The notes: generated from the letters alone by a model not told the origin. Shown: positions 6,178-15,900, counted from the first letter of the stretch. The stretch: 32,300 bases of DNA from an uncultured Planctomycetaceae bacterium (GCA_903917235.1 CAIWZS010000519.1:1-32300), one strand, 5' to 3'. A program made the numbers and translations.

Positions 6178-8766
6178 ATGCGTTCGCGCGTCATCCCTCT
6201 CGCCGTGCTCGTGATCCTCACCGGTCTGCCCCGCGTCCTGCTCGCTGCGGAGGTGCCGGAGCGGGTGCCGGGAGCGCAGCGCGATGGGTCGGTCGTGCTG
6301 CCCAACCAGTGGTCGCTGCGGCCGGTGGGACGCCAGGTCGAGGTGGGCGACTTTCCCGCGGCGATCGCCATGCACCCCGACGGCCTCCATGCCGTCGTCC
6401 TGCACTGCGGCTACGGACCGCACGAGCTCGTCGTCCTCGACGTCGCGCGGCAGCGCATCGTGTCCCGAACGCGGCTCGACGAATCGTTCCAGGGAGTCGC
6501 CTTCGCGCCGGATGGCGGTGTGCTCTGGGTGTCGGGCGGCGCCGCCGAGACGCTCCTCCGGTTTCGGTTCGTGGATGGTGCGCTCGTGCCGGACGGGGCG
6601 GTCGCGCTGCGCGACGAAAAACTGCGGGGCATCCCCTGTGGCATCGGCATGAACGGGGCCGGCGATGCGCTCTACGTCGCCAACGTGTGGGGTCACTCGA
6701 TCTCCCGCGTGCGGCTGGATCCCGCCGGCGGCGAGCCGCGGATCGACGAGCTCCTGCTCACCGCGGCGGCTCCGGCCGCCGGCCCCGCGATCCCCGCGTC
6801 GGCCGATTCATCGATCACGAAGCGGGCGGAGGCGCTGCTCGAGCGGGCCGTCACCGACGCGCCGTATCCGTGGACCTGCGTGGTGGATGACCGGCGTCAC
6901 CGGCTCTACGTGTCGCTCTGGGGCCAGGCGGCCGTCGCGGTGATCGACACCGCGGCGTGGAACGTCGTCGCTCGCATCGCGGTCGAGGAACACCCCAACG
7001 AGATGCTGCTGACGCCCGACGGCGGCAGGCTGTTCGTGGCGAACGCCAACCGCAACAGCGTGGTGGTGATCGACCTCGACGCCGGCCGGGTGTCCGAGAC
7101 GCTCGTCGCGACGCTCTCCGCCGACGCCCAGCCGGGCAACACGCCGAACTCGCTGGCGCTCGCCGCCGACGGGACGACGCTCTTCGTCTCCAATGCCAAC
7201 ATCAACGCCGTGAGCGTCTGGGACGTCGAGACGCCGGGACGGTCCCGGAGCATCGGCTTCATCCCCGTGGGCTGGTATCCCACCGCGGTGCGTCTCGCGC
7301 ATGGTGGACGCCGGCTGCTCGTCGCGAACGGCAAGGGGGTGATCTCCGACTCCAACCGCAACGGGCCGAGGCCCGGCTACGACGCCAACGCACCGACGCC
7401 CGACTACATCGCCGGCCTCTTCGACGGCACGGTCTCCTTCATCGACCTGCCCGAGGAGGATGGCTTCGAGCCGCAGATGCGGGCCTGGACGGCCCGTGCG
7501 TACGCCTGCCGGCCGCCGCAGGTGGCCGAGGTGTTTTCCGCCGAGGAGATCGCGGGCAGCCCGATCCCGTCGGGCTCCGACAGGAAGAGCCCGATCACCC
7601 ACGTGATCTACGTCGTCAAGGAGAACCGCACCTACGACCAGGTGTTCGGGGACATGCCGGAGGGCCGGGGCGATCCGACGCTCTGCCTCTTTCCCGAGGC
7701 GGTCACGCCCAACCACCATGCCCTCGCGAGGCAGTTCGTCCTGCTCGACAACTTCTACGTCGAGAGCGAGGTGAGCGCCGACGGTCACGAGTGGTCGATG
7801 GGCGCCTACGCCACGGACTTCGTCGAGCGGCACTGGCCGCTCTCGTATGGCCACAACGCGCGCCAGAAGTTTCCGTATCCGAGCGAGGGTACGTTCGAGA
7901 TCGCCCGTCCGGCCGGGGGCTACCTCTGGGACCGCGCGATCGCGGCCGGCGTGAGCTTTCGCAGTTATGGCGAGTGGGTGTCCAACGGCCGCGCGCCGGA
8001 CGCCCCGGGCACCGCGCGGGTGCCCGCGCTCGAGGGGCGATTCGATCCGCTCTTCCGCGGCTTCGACATGGAGTACTCCGACCTCCTCCGGGCCGATCGG
8101 TTCATCGCGGAGCTCGCCCGTTACGAGCGCGAGGGGGAGATGCCGCGCCTGCAGGTGGTCCGCCTGCCCAACGACCACACGAGCGGCACCAAGCCGGGCG
8201 CGCTCACGCCGACGGCGTTCATGGCCGAGAACGACCTCGCCTTGGGCCGCGTCGTGGAAGCGGTGAGCACGTCGCGGTTCTGGCCCACCACCGCGATCTT
8301 CGTCGTCGAGGACGATGCCCAGAACGGCGCGGATCACATCGACGCCCACCGGACCGTCGCGCTCGTGGTCAGCCCGTGGGCGCGGCGCGGCGCCGTGGAT
8401 TCGAGCCTGTATTCGACGAGCTCGATGCTGCGCACGATCGAGCTGATCCTCGGGCTCGAGCCGATGTCCCAGTTCGACGCGGCGGCGCTGCCGATGATCC
8501 GGTCGTTCACCGGCACGCCCGATCCCGCGCCGTACCGCTGTCGGCCCGCGGCGGTGCCGCTCGATGCCCGCAATGCGGCGACGAGCTGGGGAGCCGCCGC
8601 TTCCCTGGCGATGGATTTCTCGAGGGAGGATGCCGCCGACGACCTGCTCCTCAACGACATTGTCTGGCGGAGCGTGCGCGGGGCCGATTCCCCGATGCCG
8701 CCCCCGCGGCGGGCGGCATTCGTGTTCGCCGAGGACGAGGACGACGAGGACGACGAGGACGACTGA
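6178..8766 (+). CDS. Exported beta-propeller / phosphoesterase fusion with acidic C-terminus
   Basis: This 862-residue protein starts with a Sec signal peptide (MRSRVIPLAVLVILTGLPRVLLAAE), which is why I start at 6178 rather than at the longer ORF. Residues of about 45-450 carry YVTN/NHL-like propeller repeats such as LFVANANRNSVVVIDLDAG. From about 470, THVIYVVKENRTYDQVFGDM marks a phosphoesterase domain of the alkaline-phosphatase superfamily (acid phosphatase / phospholipase C-like). EDDAQNGADHIDAHR gives likely metal-binding Asp and His residues, and NFYVESEVSADGHEW carries the middle motif. Proteins with this pairing occur in several bacterial phyla, but their substrates are mostly unknown. 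The last 15 residues are nearly all Asp/Glu in a DED repeat. It lies 170 nt after the microcompartment operon and probably has its own promoter. Confidence 0.87.
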   Translation: MRSRVIPLAVLVILTGLPRVLLAAEVPERVPGAQRDGSVVLPNQWSLRPVGRQVEVGDFPAAIAMHPDGLHAVVLHCGYGPHELVVLDVARQRIVSRTRLDESFQGVAFAPDGGVLWVSGGAAETLLRFRFVDGALVPDGAVALRDEKLRGIPCGIGMNGAGDALYVANVWGHSISRVRLDPAGGEPRIDELLLTAAAPAAGPAIPASADSSITKRAEALLERAVTDAPYPWTCVVDDRRHRLYVSLWGQAAVAVIDTAAWNVVARIAVEEHPNEMLLTPDGGRLFVANANRNSVVVIDLDAGRVSETLVATLSADAQPGNTPNSLALAADGTTLFVSNANINAVSVWDVETPGRSRSIGFIPVGWYPTAVRLAHGGRRLLVANGKGVISDSNRNGPRPGYDANAPTPDYIAGLFDGTVSFIDLPEEDGFEPQMRAWTARAYACRPPQVAEVFSAEEIAGSPIPSGSDRKSPITHVIYVVKENRTYDQVFGDMPEGRGDPTLCLFPEAVTPNHHALARQFVLLDNFYVESEVSADGHEWSMGAYATDFVERHWPLSYGHNARQKFPYPSEGTFEIARPAGGYLWDRAIAAGVSFRSYGEWVSNGRAPDAPGTARVPALEGRFDPLFRGFDMEYSDLLRADRFIAELARYEREGEMPRLQVVRLPNDHTSGTKPGALTPTAFMAENDLALGRVVEAVSTSRFWPTTAIFVVEDDAQNGADHIDAHRTVALVVSPWARRGAVDSSLYSTSSMLRTIELILGLEPMSQFDAAALPMIRSFTGTPDPAPYRCRPAAVPLDARNAATSWGAAASLAMDFSREDAADDLLLNDIVWRSVRGADSPMPPPRRAAFVFAEDEDDEDDEDD

Positions 8767-8798
8767 ACCGCGGCGGACGAGGCTCGAGCACCCTGTCG

Positions 8799-8821
8799 CG
8801 CGAACGGCGGCACGGTTCGCG
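8799..8821. terminator. Hairpin between convergent genes
   Basis: CGCGAAC and GTTCGCG form a perfect 7-bp stem with a 9-nt loop in the 91-nt gap between the phosphoesterase (+) and kinase (-) stops. The position suits a bidirectional terminator, but neither strand has a following T run. Confidence 0.4.
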
Positions 8822-8857
8822 GGGGCGGAGGTGCCGGGCAGCCCGTGGTCGCAGCAC

Positions 8858-11800
8858 TTACTCGCCGATGCGGTAGAGATGCGTCTTCGTGCGCAGCACG
8901 AGATCGTCCCCCACGACGCACGGTGACGCCATGCATCCGTCGTCGAGTCGGTTCTCCGCGAGGATGCGGTACCCCGTCGGATCGGCGGCGACGACCACCG
9001 TGGTGCCGTCCTCGTCGCACGCGTAGAGGCGGCCGTGCGACTCGAGGAGTGCCGCCGAGTGACGGCCCTCGCGGCGTTCCTGCCAGACCGATTCGCCACT
9101 GCGCAGGTCGAGACAGGTGAAGATGCCCCTGTCGCTCACCATGTAGAGATGGTCGCCGACCGCGCACGGCGAGGGCCGCGTCGGCGTGGACTTGCCGAAC
9201 TTCCACGCGACGTGCGTCCGCGTGACGTCCCCCTCGCCGTCGGGTCGCACGGCCACCACGCGGTCCCCGCCCTCCACCACGATCACGATGACGCCGCCGG
9301 CGAAGAGCGGTCGCGCGGCGGCGTTGAAGCCGCCATGGTGCACCTTCCAGAGTTCGCGTCCGGTCAGGGGGTCGTACGCCACCGTGCCGACCGCGGCGGG
9401 GCTCACGAGCTGCCTCCGGCCCGCGTGCTCGATGACCGTCGGCGTGCAGTAGGCCTTCTTGAGGTCGCCGTTGTCGGACCCGTAGTCGATCGTGCGGTCG
9501 GTCTTCCACGCGGTCCTGCCCGTGGCCTGCTCGAGGGCCACCACGTACTGCACGTCGAAGCCGTCGAAGTTCACGACGAGCAGGTCGTCCACCGCGATCG
9601 GGGAGGAGCCGGGACCGCGGTGGTGGTCGCAGGGCAGATCGTCCCGCTTCCAGACGACGGCGCCGGTCGCCGCGTCGAGGCAGGCCGTGCCGGCGCTGCC
9701 GAAGTGCATGAACACGCGACCGTTCGTGACGACCGGTGTGGGGCTCGCGTAGCTGTTGTACGGATGGCAGAACATCGGCTCCGCGGGCTCGAAGAGCGTG
9801 ATGTCGTGCAGGATGCCGCCGGTCGCCGCATCGACGCACACCGCCGAGAGTCGCCTGCCGTCCTCGGTCGCGTTGGCGAGCCAGATGCGGCCGTCCGCCT
9901 CGACGGGCGAGGCCCACGCCTTGCCCGGGACCGGCGTCTTCCACCTCACGTTGTGGGTCTCGCTCCACTCGAGCGGCAGGGCAGCCGCCGTCGCGCCGGA
10001 GCCGTCGAACCCCCGAAACTGGTTCCACGACGGCCCACGTGCGGCCGCGTCCTGACCGGCTGCACGGTCCTCGGCGCTTTCCGCGTCCGCAGCGGTCGGC
10101 GGCCCGGCCGTGGCGTTCGCCCCGGCCACCTGGGCGGTCGAGATGCCCCACAGCCGCACGGTGCCGTCCCACGATCCTGTCGCCAGCCTCCTGCCGTCGG
10201 ACGAGAACGCGAGTCCCCATACCTGGTCGCTGTGGCCCCGCTTTAGGACGCGACCGCCCGCTGCCGCGTCGTCGCCGGGCTGTTCGGCGGTCGCGGCAGC
10301 CTCGCCGCGCAGCGTCAGCACGGCCTGGCCGTGCGTCGTCTCCCAGATCACCGTCGTGCCGTCCGCCGTCACCGCGGCCACGCGCGTGCCGTCCGGGCTG
10401 AACGAGGCCTTCCACACCTGCCGGGTCGGGCCGGTGAGCACGCCGGTGCAGCGGCCATCGGCCACCGTCCAGACGCGCACCGTCGCGTCGCTCGAGGCGG
10501 TGACGACGTGTCGACCGTCCGCGGAGAACGTCACCCAGTTGACCGGTCCCCCGTGACCGAGCAATCGCAGGCGTTCCACGCCCGTGCGCGCGTCCCACAG
10601 GCGCGCCGAGCGGTCCTCGCTGGCGGTGGCGATGAGCGAATCATCGGGCGACAACGCCGCGCAGAAGACGCGTCGGCCGTGGCGGAGCGGCGGGATCAGG
10701 GGAACTCCACGCGTGCGATCGGTCAGCAGCGCCGTGCCATCCTCGGAAGCGGTGAGCATCGCGCGGTCGTCCGCGGTGAACGCCACCGAGTAGGTCCGCC
10801 GCGCATGGGGCTTCCACGACGCCTCCAGATGGCCGTCGCGGGCCGACCAGATGGCGACGGCGCCCGCGTCGCACCCGCCGGCCACGAACCTCCCGTCGTG
10901 GGAGAAGGCGACGGAGTTGACACGCCCGACCCCACCGCTGAGCCTGCCTCGCGGCGCGAGCGTGCGGGTGTCCCAGAGCGAGACGGTGCCGTCGGCGAGT
11001 CCCGCGGCCAGGACGCCGTCACCAGGGCCGAAAGCCGTCGCGAGCACGCGACTCCCTACCGTGCGCACCGGCCGATCCCGGCCGTCGGTGCACCAGACTC
11101 GTGCGGTGCCGTCCTCCGAGGCGGAGACGACCCGGCCGTCGCGGGTGCCGGCGACCGACCAGAGTCCGCCGGTGTGTCCCCGAAACGGTGTCGGCGACAC
11201 GGCGTCCGCCCGCCAGGCCCGCAGCACGCCGTCACCCGTCGCCGTCACCACGTCGAGGCCATCGCCGACGAATGCCACGGCGTTGACGCGGGACGGATGC
11301 CGGAGTCGGCGCACTTCCTCGCGCGTGCCCACGTCCCAGAGGCGGAGCGTGCCGTCCTCCCCTGCCGTCGCGAGCGTGTCTCCCCCCGCCGAGAACGCGG
11401 CGTCGAACACCCGCCCTGCATGGCCCTCGAGGCGGGCGGCCTCCGCGCCACCCGACGCGTGCCAGACACGGGCAGTCCCATCCGTGCCCGCCGTCGCCAT
11501 GAGGAGGCCGTCCGGAGAAAACGCGACCGCATAGACGGTGCCCTCGTGGCCGCGGATCTCGAGGCGTGCCTGCCACGACGTCGTGTCCCACAGGCGGGTC
11601 ACGCCGTCGCGGCCCGCCGTCGCCAGACCTGTTCCGTCCGGTGCGAAGGCCACGCCATACACCGGGCCGTCGTGCGCCGTCAGTGTCGTCACGACGTCGC
11701 CGCCGACCACGTGGCGCACGACGACGCGACCATCCGCACCGGCCGACGCGAGCAGCCGGGCGTCGGATGAGAAGGCGATCCGCCAGACACGCCCATCATG

Positions 11801-13612
11801 GGTCGCCCAGCGGGCGTGGAGCGCGGAGCGCGCGGCCGCGCCGATGGGGTCGTCGTGCGCGGCGACCAGGCCATGCCGCCCGGATCGCGGTGGCCGGGAG
11901 GCCGCCGCGCCGTTCCGGTCGAGCTCGTGCAGCCACACGGCTCCGGCCCGGTCGGCGCAGCCGAGTGTGCGACCGTCCGGGGCGAGCGCGACCGCCGTGA
12001 CCTCGCCGCCGGCGTTCGTGAAGACATGGCTCGACTCGTCGAGCGATGCCGCGAGGCATGCCAGCTCGAGCGGCTCGTCAGGCGGGGCGATCCGCATCGA
12101 CGATCGCGCGGTGTCGAGCAGTCTGGTGGCCTCGATCACGTTGTCCCGATCCCGAGCCTCCGCGGCGAGCAGCACGGTCGAGACGTAGAGCCGTTCCACG
12201 GCGTCCGCTGCGTGGCGTTCGGCCTCGGCCCGCGCGACCTCGGCGATCCGCCTGGCCGCCTCGGCCTCGCCGCGTGCCACCTCGGCGTCGCGGCGCTGCC
12301 AGCGCTCCCGGAGGGACGACCATGAAATCGCCGCGAGCGCGACGACGAGCGCGACCGCCATGGTGCCGGCCCACATGGTCTCCGTGCGATGGCGCCGGGC
12401 GAGGCGGCGCAGGGCTTCCCATGCCGTCGGCGGCCGGGCGACGATCGCGCGACCCTCGAGCCAGCGATCGATGTCCGCCGCGAGGGCCGCGGCGGAGCTG
12501 TACCGGTCGGAGGGCGTCTTCTCGAGGCAGGTGGCCACGATGGTGGCGAGTGCCCGGGCATCGTCCCGCCCACACTCCGGAACCGCCGCCGCGGCCACGG
12601 CGGCGGTGGACGGCGCCGCTCCATCACCCGCCAGTCGCGCCGCCTCGAGGTAGGGCACGCCAGTCAGGTCGTACGGCAGCCGGCCTGCGATCAGTTCGTG
12701 CAGGACCAGGCCGAGCGCGTAGACGTCGCTGCGGGCGTCCACGCTGCCCGAGTCGGCGAGCAGCTGCTCCGGACTCATGTACTGCAGCGTCCCGACGAGA
12801 TCGCCGACCGCGGTGGCGAACGACCCCGTGCCGTCGGCACCCTCCGCTTCCGACGCCCGCGCGACGCCGAAGTCGATCACACGTGACGTACCGGCCGCGT
12901 CCACGAGAAGGTTGCCCGGCTTGATGTCGCGGTGGACCACGCCGCGTTCGTGTGCGTGCGCGAGTCCGCGGCACGCGTCCCGCAGGAGCCTCACGCGGCC
13001 GCGCACGTCGAGCCCCGTCTCGCGAGCGAAGCGCGTGATCGGTCGCGCATCCTCCACGAACTCGAGCACGAGGTACGGCATCGAGCCCGTCGCCCCGTCA
13101 TGCGTGCCGAAGGCGTAGAGCTGGGCGACGTTGGGATGGCGCAGGCGTGCCAGCAGCCGCGCCTCGCGCGCGAAGCGATCATGCGCCGCGGGCGATGCGT
13201 CGGTCATGCGGACAAGCTTGACCGCCACCCTCCTGCCCGTTCCGAGTTCGCGTCCCGCATGGACGCTCCCCATGCCGCCCTCGCCGACGTGGCGCTCGAT
13301 CACGACACCGCCGATGACGTCACCCGGCTGCACCGATGCGGTGGCCACGCCGCCGCGGGCCGCGTGCGGTCGCGAGCAAAACCCGAAGGCATCGTCGACA
13401 CCGCTGAGCGATCCCGAAGCGCGATCGCGCGGCGGTCGATCGAGGCCGATGCCGGATTCGCCCCCGCCCTCGTCCAGCACGTCCACGGCGTCTCGCTCCC
13501 GACCCGGCCACTGGCGCCACGACGCGCGTCGATCGCGCCGCTCGATGACCGCTTTCTTATACCGCTGGCCGGAGGGCTTCGCACCGCCCGCCGCGGCACC
13601 CGCCCATCCCAC
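8858..13612 (-). CDS. Membrane Ser/Thr protein kinase with 14 WD40-type repeats and a PQQ-type propeller
   Basis: This is a giant signalling protein of up to 1584 aa. Numbered from the longest start, the kinase domain spans about 100-390: P-loop VGEGGMGSV, Lys132 in VAVKLV, catalytic HRDIKPGN at 227, DFG at 247, and TLQYMSPEQ in the activation segment. All residues needed for activity are present. One transmembrane helix (about 413-430) and an Ala/Glu/Arg-rich coiled coil (435-475) follow. I count 14 WD40-like repeats from about 536 to 1180, enough for two seven-bladed propellers. About 370 residues of PQQ/quinoprotein-like repeats (WNQFRGFDGSG...) close the protein. The start is uncertain: the first 95 residues are low-complexity, there is a TATAAG at codons 17-18, and GTG codons near 13486 are alternatives. 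It is divergent from an ECF sigma gene, a common planctomycete pairing. Confidence 0.9.
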   Translation of the reverse strand: MGWAGAAAGGAKPSGQRYKKAVIERRDRRASWRQWPGRERDAVDVLDEGGGESGIGLDRPPRDRASGSLSGVDDAFGFCSRPHAARGGVATASVQPGDVIGGVVIERHVGEGGMGSVHAGRELGTGRRVAVKLVRMTDASPAAHDRFAREARLLARLRHPNVAQLYAFGTHDGATGSMPYLVLEFVEDARPITRFARETGLDVRGRVRLLRDACRGLAHAHERGVVHRDIKPGNLLVDAAGTSRVIDFGVARASEAEGADGTGSFATAVGDLVGTLQYMSPEQLLADSGSVDARSDVYALGLVLHELIAGRLPYDLTGVPYLEAARLAGDGAAPSTAAVAAAAVPECGRDDARALATIVATCLEKTPSDRYSSAAALAADIDRWLEGRAIVARPPTAWEALRRLARRHRTETMWAGTMAVALVVALAAISWSSLRERWQRRDAEVARGEAEAARRIAEVARAEAERHAADAVERLYVSTVLLAAEARDRDNVIEATRLLDTARSSMRIAPPDEPLELACLAASLDESSHVFTNAGGEVTAVALAPDGRTLGCADRAGAVWLHELDRNGAAASRPPRSGRHGLVAAHDDPIGAAARSALHARWATHDGRVWRIAFSSDARLLASAGADGRVVVRHVVGGDVVTTLTAHDGPVYGVAFAPDGTGLATAGRDGVTRLWDTTSWQARLEIRGHEGTVYAVAFSPDGLLMATAGTDGTARVWHASGGAEAARLEGHAGRVFDAAFSAGGDTLATAGEDGTLRLWDVGTREEVRRLRHPSRVNAVAFVGDGLDVVTATGDGVLRAWRADAVSPTPFRGHTGGLWSVAGTRDGRVVSASEDGTARVWCTDGRDRPVRTVGSRVLATAFGPGDGVLAAGLADGTVSLWDTRTLAPRGRLSGGVGRVNSVAFSHDGRFVAGGCDAGAVAIWSARDGHLEASWKPHARRTYSVAFTADDRAMLTASEDGTALLTDRTRGVPLIPPLRHGRRVFCAALSPDDSLIATASEDRSARLWDARTGVERLRLLGHGGPVNWVTFSADGRHVVTASSDATVRVWTVADGRCTGVLTGPTRQVWKASFSPDGTRVAAVTADGTTVIWETTHGQAVLTLRGEAAATAEQPGDDAAAGGRVLKRGHSDQVWGLAFSSDGRRLATGSWDGTVRLWGISTAQVAGANATAGPPTAADAESAEDRAAGQDAAARGPSWNQFRGFDGSGATAAALPLEWSETHNVRWKTPVPGKAWASPVEADGRIWLANATEDGRRLSAVCVDAATGGILHDITLFEPAEPMFCHPYNSYASPTPVVTNGRVFMHFGSAGTACLDAATGAVVWKRDDLPCDHHRGPGSSPIAVDDLLVVNFDGFDVQYVVALEQATGRTAWKTDRTIDYGSDNGDLKKAYCTPTVIEHAGRRQLVSPAAVGTVAYDPLTGRELWKVHHGGFNAAARPLFAGGVIVIVVEGGDRVVAVRPDGEGDVTRTHVAWKFGKSTPTRPSPCAVGDHLYMVSDRGIFTCLDLRSGESVWQERREGRHSAALLESHGRLYACDEDGTTVVVAADPTGYRILAENRLDDGCMASPCVVGDDLVLRTKTHLYRIGE

Positions 13613-13680
13613 GCCTATACTCCGGCGGCCGGGCGGCGGCCCGCGACCCGCCGCGTTCGAACGGCCTGCGGCGACACACC

Positions 13681-14334
13681 ATGCCTCCAGACGCCAGGGA
13701 CGACACGCCGGATCGCGACGATCCTGCCTCGCCGGCGGGCGGGATGGCGCTCGCCGAGTGTCTCGCCCGGCTGGCCGCCGGTGATCTCGAGGCGCGGAGC
13801 AGGATTCTCGAACTCACCTCCGCCCGCCTGCGGATCCTCGCCCACCGCATGCTCGCCCGGTTTCCGAACGTGAGGCGCTGGGAGGATACGGACGACGTGT
13901 TCCAGAACGCGGCGCTGCGACTCCATCGGGCGCTCGCGCGGCCGGGCGGACCGCCGCGCTGCGTGATGGCGCTGGCAGCGACCGAGTTGCGCCGCGAACT
14001 GCTCGACCTCGCCCGCCGGCACGCGGGGCCGTGGTCGCAGGCGGCGCACCATGCGACGAACGTCATCCGCGCCGCGGAGGGGAGTGCCGTGGGGCGACAC
14101 GACGAGCAGGCCGTCGTGCCGGACGAGGGGCTCGAGCGCTGGTCGCTGTTTCACGAGGCGATCGACGGGCTGCCTCCGGCCCTGCGCGAGGTGTTCGACC
14201 TCGTCTGGTATGTCGGCGCCGATCAGAAGACGATCGCAGGCCTGCTGGGCTGCTCCGAACGCACCGTGAAGTCGCGCTGGCGTGATGCCCGCGTGGCCGT
14301 GCGCGCCGCGCTCGAGGCGGCCCCCCCTGCGTGA
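13681..14334 (+). CDS. ECF-type RNA polymerase sigma factor
   Basis: This 217-residue sigma factor is built of region 2 and region 4 only. Region 2 is at about 22-85 (LAECLARLAAGDLEARSRILELTSARLRILAHRML...WEDTDDVFQNAALRLHRAL). Region 4 is at about 158-212, with the helix-turn-helix QKTIAGLLGCSERTVKSRWRDARVAVRAAL. The DTDDVFQ segment corresponds to the D-x-x-Q-E/N core-binding helix of region 2.2. There is no anti-sigma gene alongside. Instead the gene is divergent, 68 nt away, from the large Ser/Thr kinase, so phosphorylation of the sigma factor or of a regulator is a reasonable inference. No Shine-Dalgarno precedes the ATG, and an in-frame ATG at 13744 is an alternative start that keeps region 2 intact. 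Confidence 0.92.
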   Translation: MPPDARDDTPDRDDPASPAGGMALAECLARLAAGDLEARSRILELTSARLRILAHRMLARFPNVRRWEDTDDVFQNAALRLHRALARPGGPPRCVMALAATELRRELLDLARRHAGPWSQAAHHATNVIRAAEGSAVGRHDEQAVVPDEGLERWSLFHEAIDGLPPALREVFDLVWYVGADQKTIAGLLGCSERTVKSRWRDARVAVRAALEAAPPA

Positions 14335-14396
14335 CGTGATCGATGCCGGTCCGAGATGAGGCCCGCGGAGGGCCGGGCCCACAGGAAGACATCCCC

Positions 14397-15878
14397 ATGC
14401 AGTATCCACGGATCGCCCGCTTCCGCACCGCCGCCGACCTCCGCGCGCACTGCCAGAGCCTCGGGGCACCCATCCCCTTCGACGACGAGGTGCTCGCGGC
14501 GGGGGAGGGATCACCGCTGGGCCGGACGCTCGACGTGGCCGGCACGACGGTGGGCAACCGCTGGTGCATCCATCCGATGGAGGGCTGGGATGGCACGGCC
14601 GACGGCCGACCCACCGAGCCGCTCCTCCGGCGGTGGCGTCACTTCGGCACGAGCGGGGCGAAATGGATCTGGGGGGGCGAGGCGGTCGCGGTCGTGCCCG
14701 AGGGGCGGGCCAACCCGCATCAGCTCTGCGCGCCGGCGTGCGGCCGCGAAGGATTCGCAGCGCTCCTCGCTGCGGTCACCACCGCGCACCGCGAGCGCTT
14801 CGGCACGGTCGACGACCTGCTCGTGGCGCTCCAGCTCACCCACTCCGGCCGCTTCTCGCAGCCGGTGGGCGGACCCCGACGACCCCGGATCGCCTACCAC
14901 CATCCGATCCTCGACGGCCGGCACGGAGTCGATGCCGAAGATGCCGCGTGCGTGGTGTCCGACGACGAGGTCGAGCGGCTCATCGAGGCCTATGTCGCCG
15001 CCGCCCGCGACGCGTCGGCTGCCGGGTTTCGCATGGTGGATCTCAAGGCGTGCCACGGGTATCTCGTGCACGAGTTCCTGTCGGCACGGCGGCGTGCGGG
15101 CCGCTTCGGCGGAGACTTCGAGGGACGCACGCGGCTCCTGCGCACGCTCGTCGCGCGGGTGCGGGCGGAGTGCCCCGGGATGCTCCTCGGCGTGCGGCTG
15201 TCGCTCTTCGACACGGTGCCCTGGCACAAGGTCGAGGGTCGTGGCGTCCCCTGGCCCTTTCGTGACGCCCTGCCCTACGACTGCGGGTTTGGAGTCGATG
15301 CGGCCGATCCGCTGGCGATCGATCTCACCGAGCCCGTTCGGCTGCTGACGATCCTTCGTGACGAGGGTGTCTCGGCGGTGAACCTCACCGCCGGCAGCCC
15401 CTACACGGTGCCGCACCTGCAGCGGCCGGCTGCGTTCCCACCGTCCGACGGCTATCCCCCGCCGGAGGATCCCCTCGTCGCCGTGTGGCGGCAGATCGAC
15501 GCCGCACGCGCCGCCCGGGAGGCGGTGTCGGGGCTCGTGACGGTCGGATCGTGCTACACCTACCTGCAGGAATACGCAGCCCACGCGGCCCAGGCGATCG
15601 TGCGGGCCGGGTGGGTCGACGCGGTCGGCCTCGGGCGGATGGTCCTCTCCTGCCCCGAGTATCCGGCCGAGACGCTCGCCGGAAGGCGCCCCGCCCGCGG
15701 GCGGCTCTGCCGCACGTTCAGCGACTGCACGACCGCTCCGCGGCACGGCCTGCGGAGCGGTTGCTACCCGCTCGACGACTACTACAAGCAGCTCGAGCCC
15801 GACGCGTCCCGCGTGAAGGCCATCAAGGCGGCGGCCGGCACGGCCGCGGTCGACGGGGGCCCGTCGGTGACCGCGTGA
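14397..15878 (+). CDS. NADH:flavin oxidoreductase, Old Yellow Enzyme family
   Basis: This 493-residue TIM-barrel flavoenzyme probably binds FMN and reduces an activated alkene or a related substrate. Diagnostic segments are the N-terminal NRWCIHPMEG strand, ALQLTHSGR (144-152), and DLKACHGYLVHEFLS (215-229), which carries the family's conserved His-Gly-Tyr. NLTAGSPYTVP and GLGRMVLSCPEYP form the phosphate-binding end of the barrel. A Cys-containing tail (LCRTFSDCTTAPRHGLRSGCYPLDDYYK) follows the barrel. Its spacing does not match the usual 4Fe-4S motif of dienoyl-CoA reductases, and the large second domain of those enzymes is absent. The start at 14397 is preferred because GGAAG lies about 10 nt upstream and the family motif begins soon after. 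It lies 62 nt after the sigma gene, so co-transcription is possible. Confidence 0.87.
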   Translation: MQYPRIARFRTAADLRAHCQSLGAPIPFDDEVLAAGEGSPLGRTLDVAGTTVGNRWCIHPMEGWDGTADGRPTEPLLRRWRHFGTSGAKWIWGGEAVAVVPEGRANPHQLCAPACGREGFAALLAAVTTAHRERFGTVDDLLVALQLTHSGRFSQPVGGPRRPRIAYHHPILDGRHGVDAEDAACVVSDDEVERLIEAYVAAARDASAAGFRMVDLKACHGYLVHEFLSARRRAGRFGGDFEGRTRLLRTLVARVRAECPGMLLGVRLSLFDTVPWHKVEGRGVPWPFRDALPYDCGFGVDAADPLAIDLTEPVRLLTILRDEGVSAVNLTAGSPYTVPHLQRPAAFPPSDGYPPPEDPLVAVWRQIDAARAAREAVSGLVTVGSCYTYLQEYAAHAAQAIVRAGWVDAVGLGRMVLSCPEYPAETLAGRRPARGRLCRTFSDCTTAPRHGLRSGCYPLDDYYKQLEPDASRVKAIKAAAGTAAVDGGPSVTA

Positions 15879-15900
15879 GCGATCCGCGCCGGCTCGAGGC

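Noticed and set aside
6808-9099. 763-aa minus-strand ORF across the phosphoesterase
   Set aside because: It is opposite a well-supported gene and has no recognisable motif.
8334-10598. 754-aa minus-strand ORF overlapping the kinase C-terminus in another frame
   Set aside because: The kinase frame contains clear WD40 and PQQ repeats; this frame is low-complexity Arg/Gly/Ala.
15715-15775. 4Fe-4S site in the Old Yellow Enzyme homologue tail
   Set aside because: The Cys spacing does not match the known motif, so I did not call a cluster.
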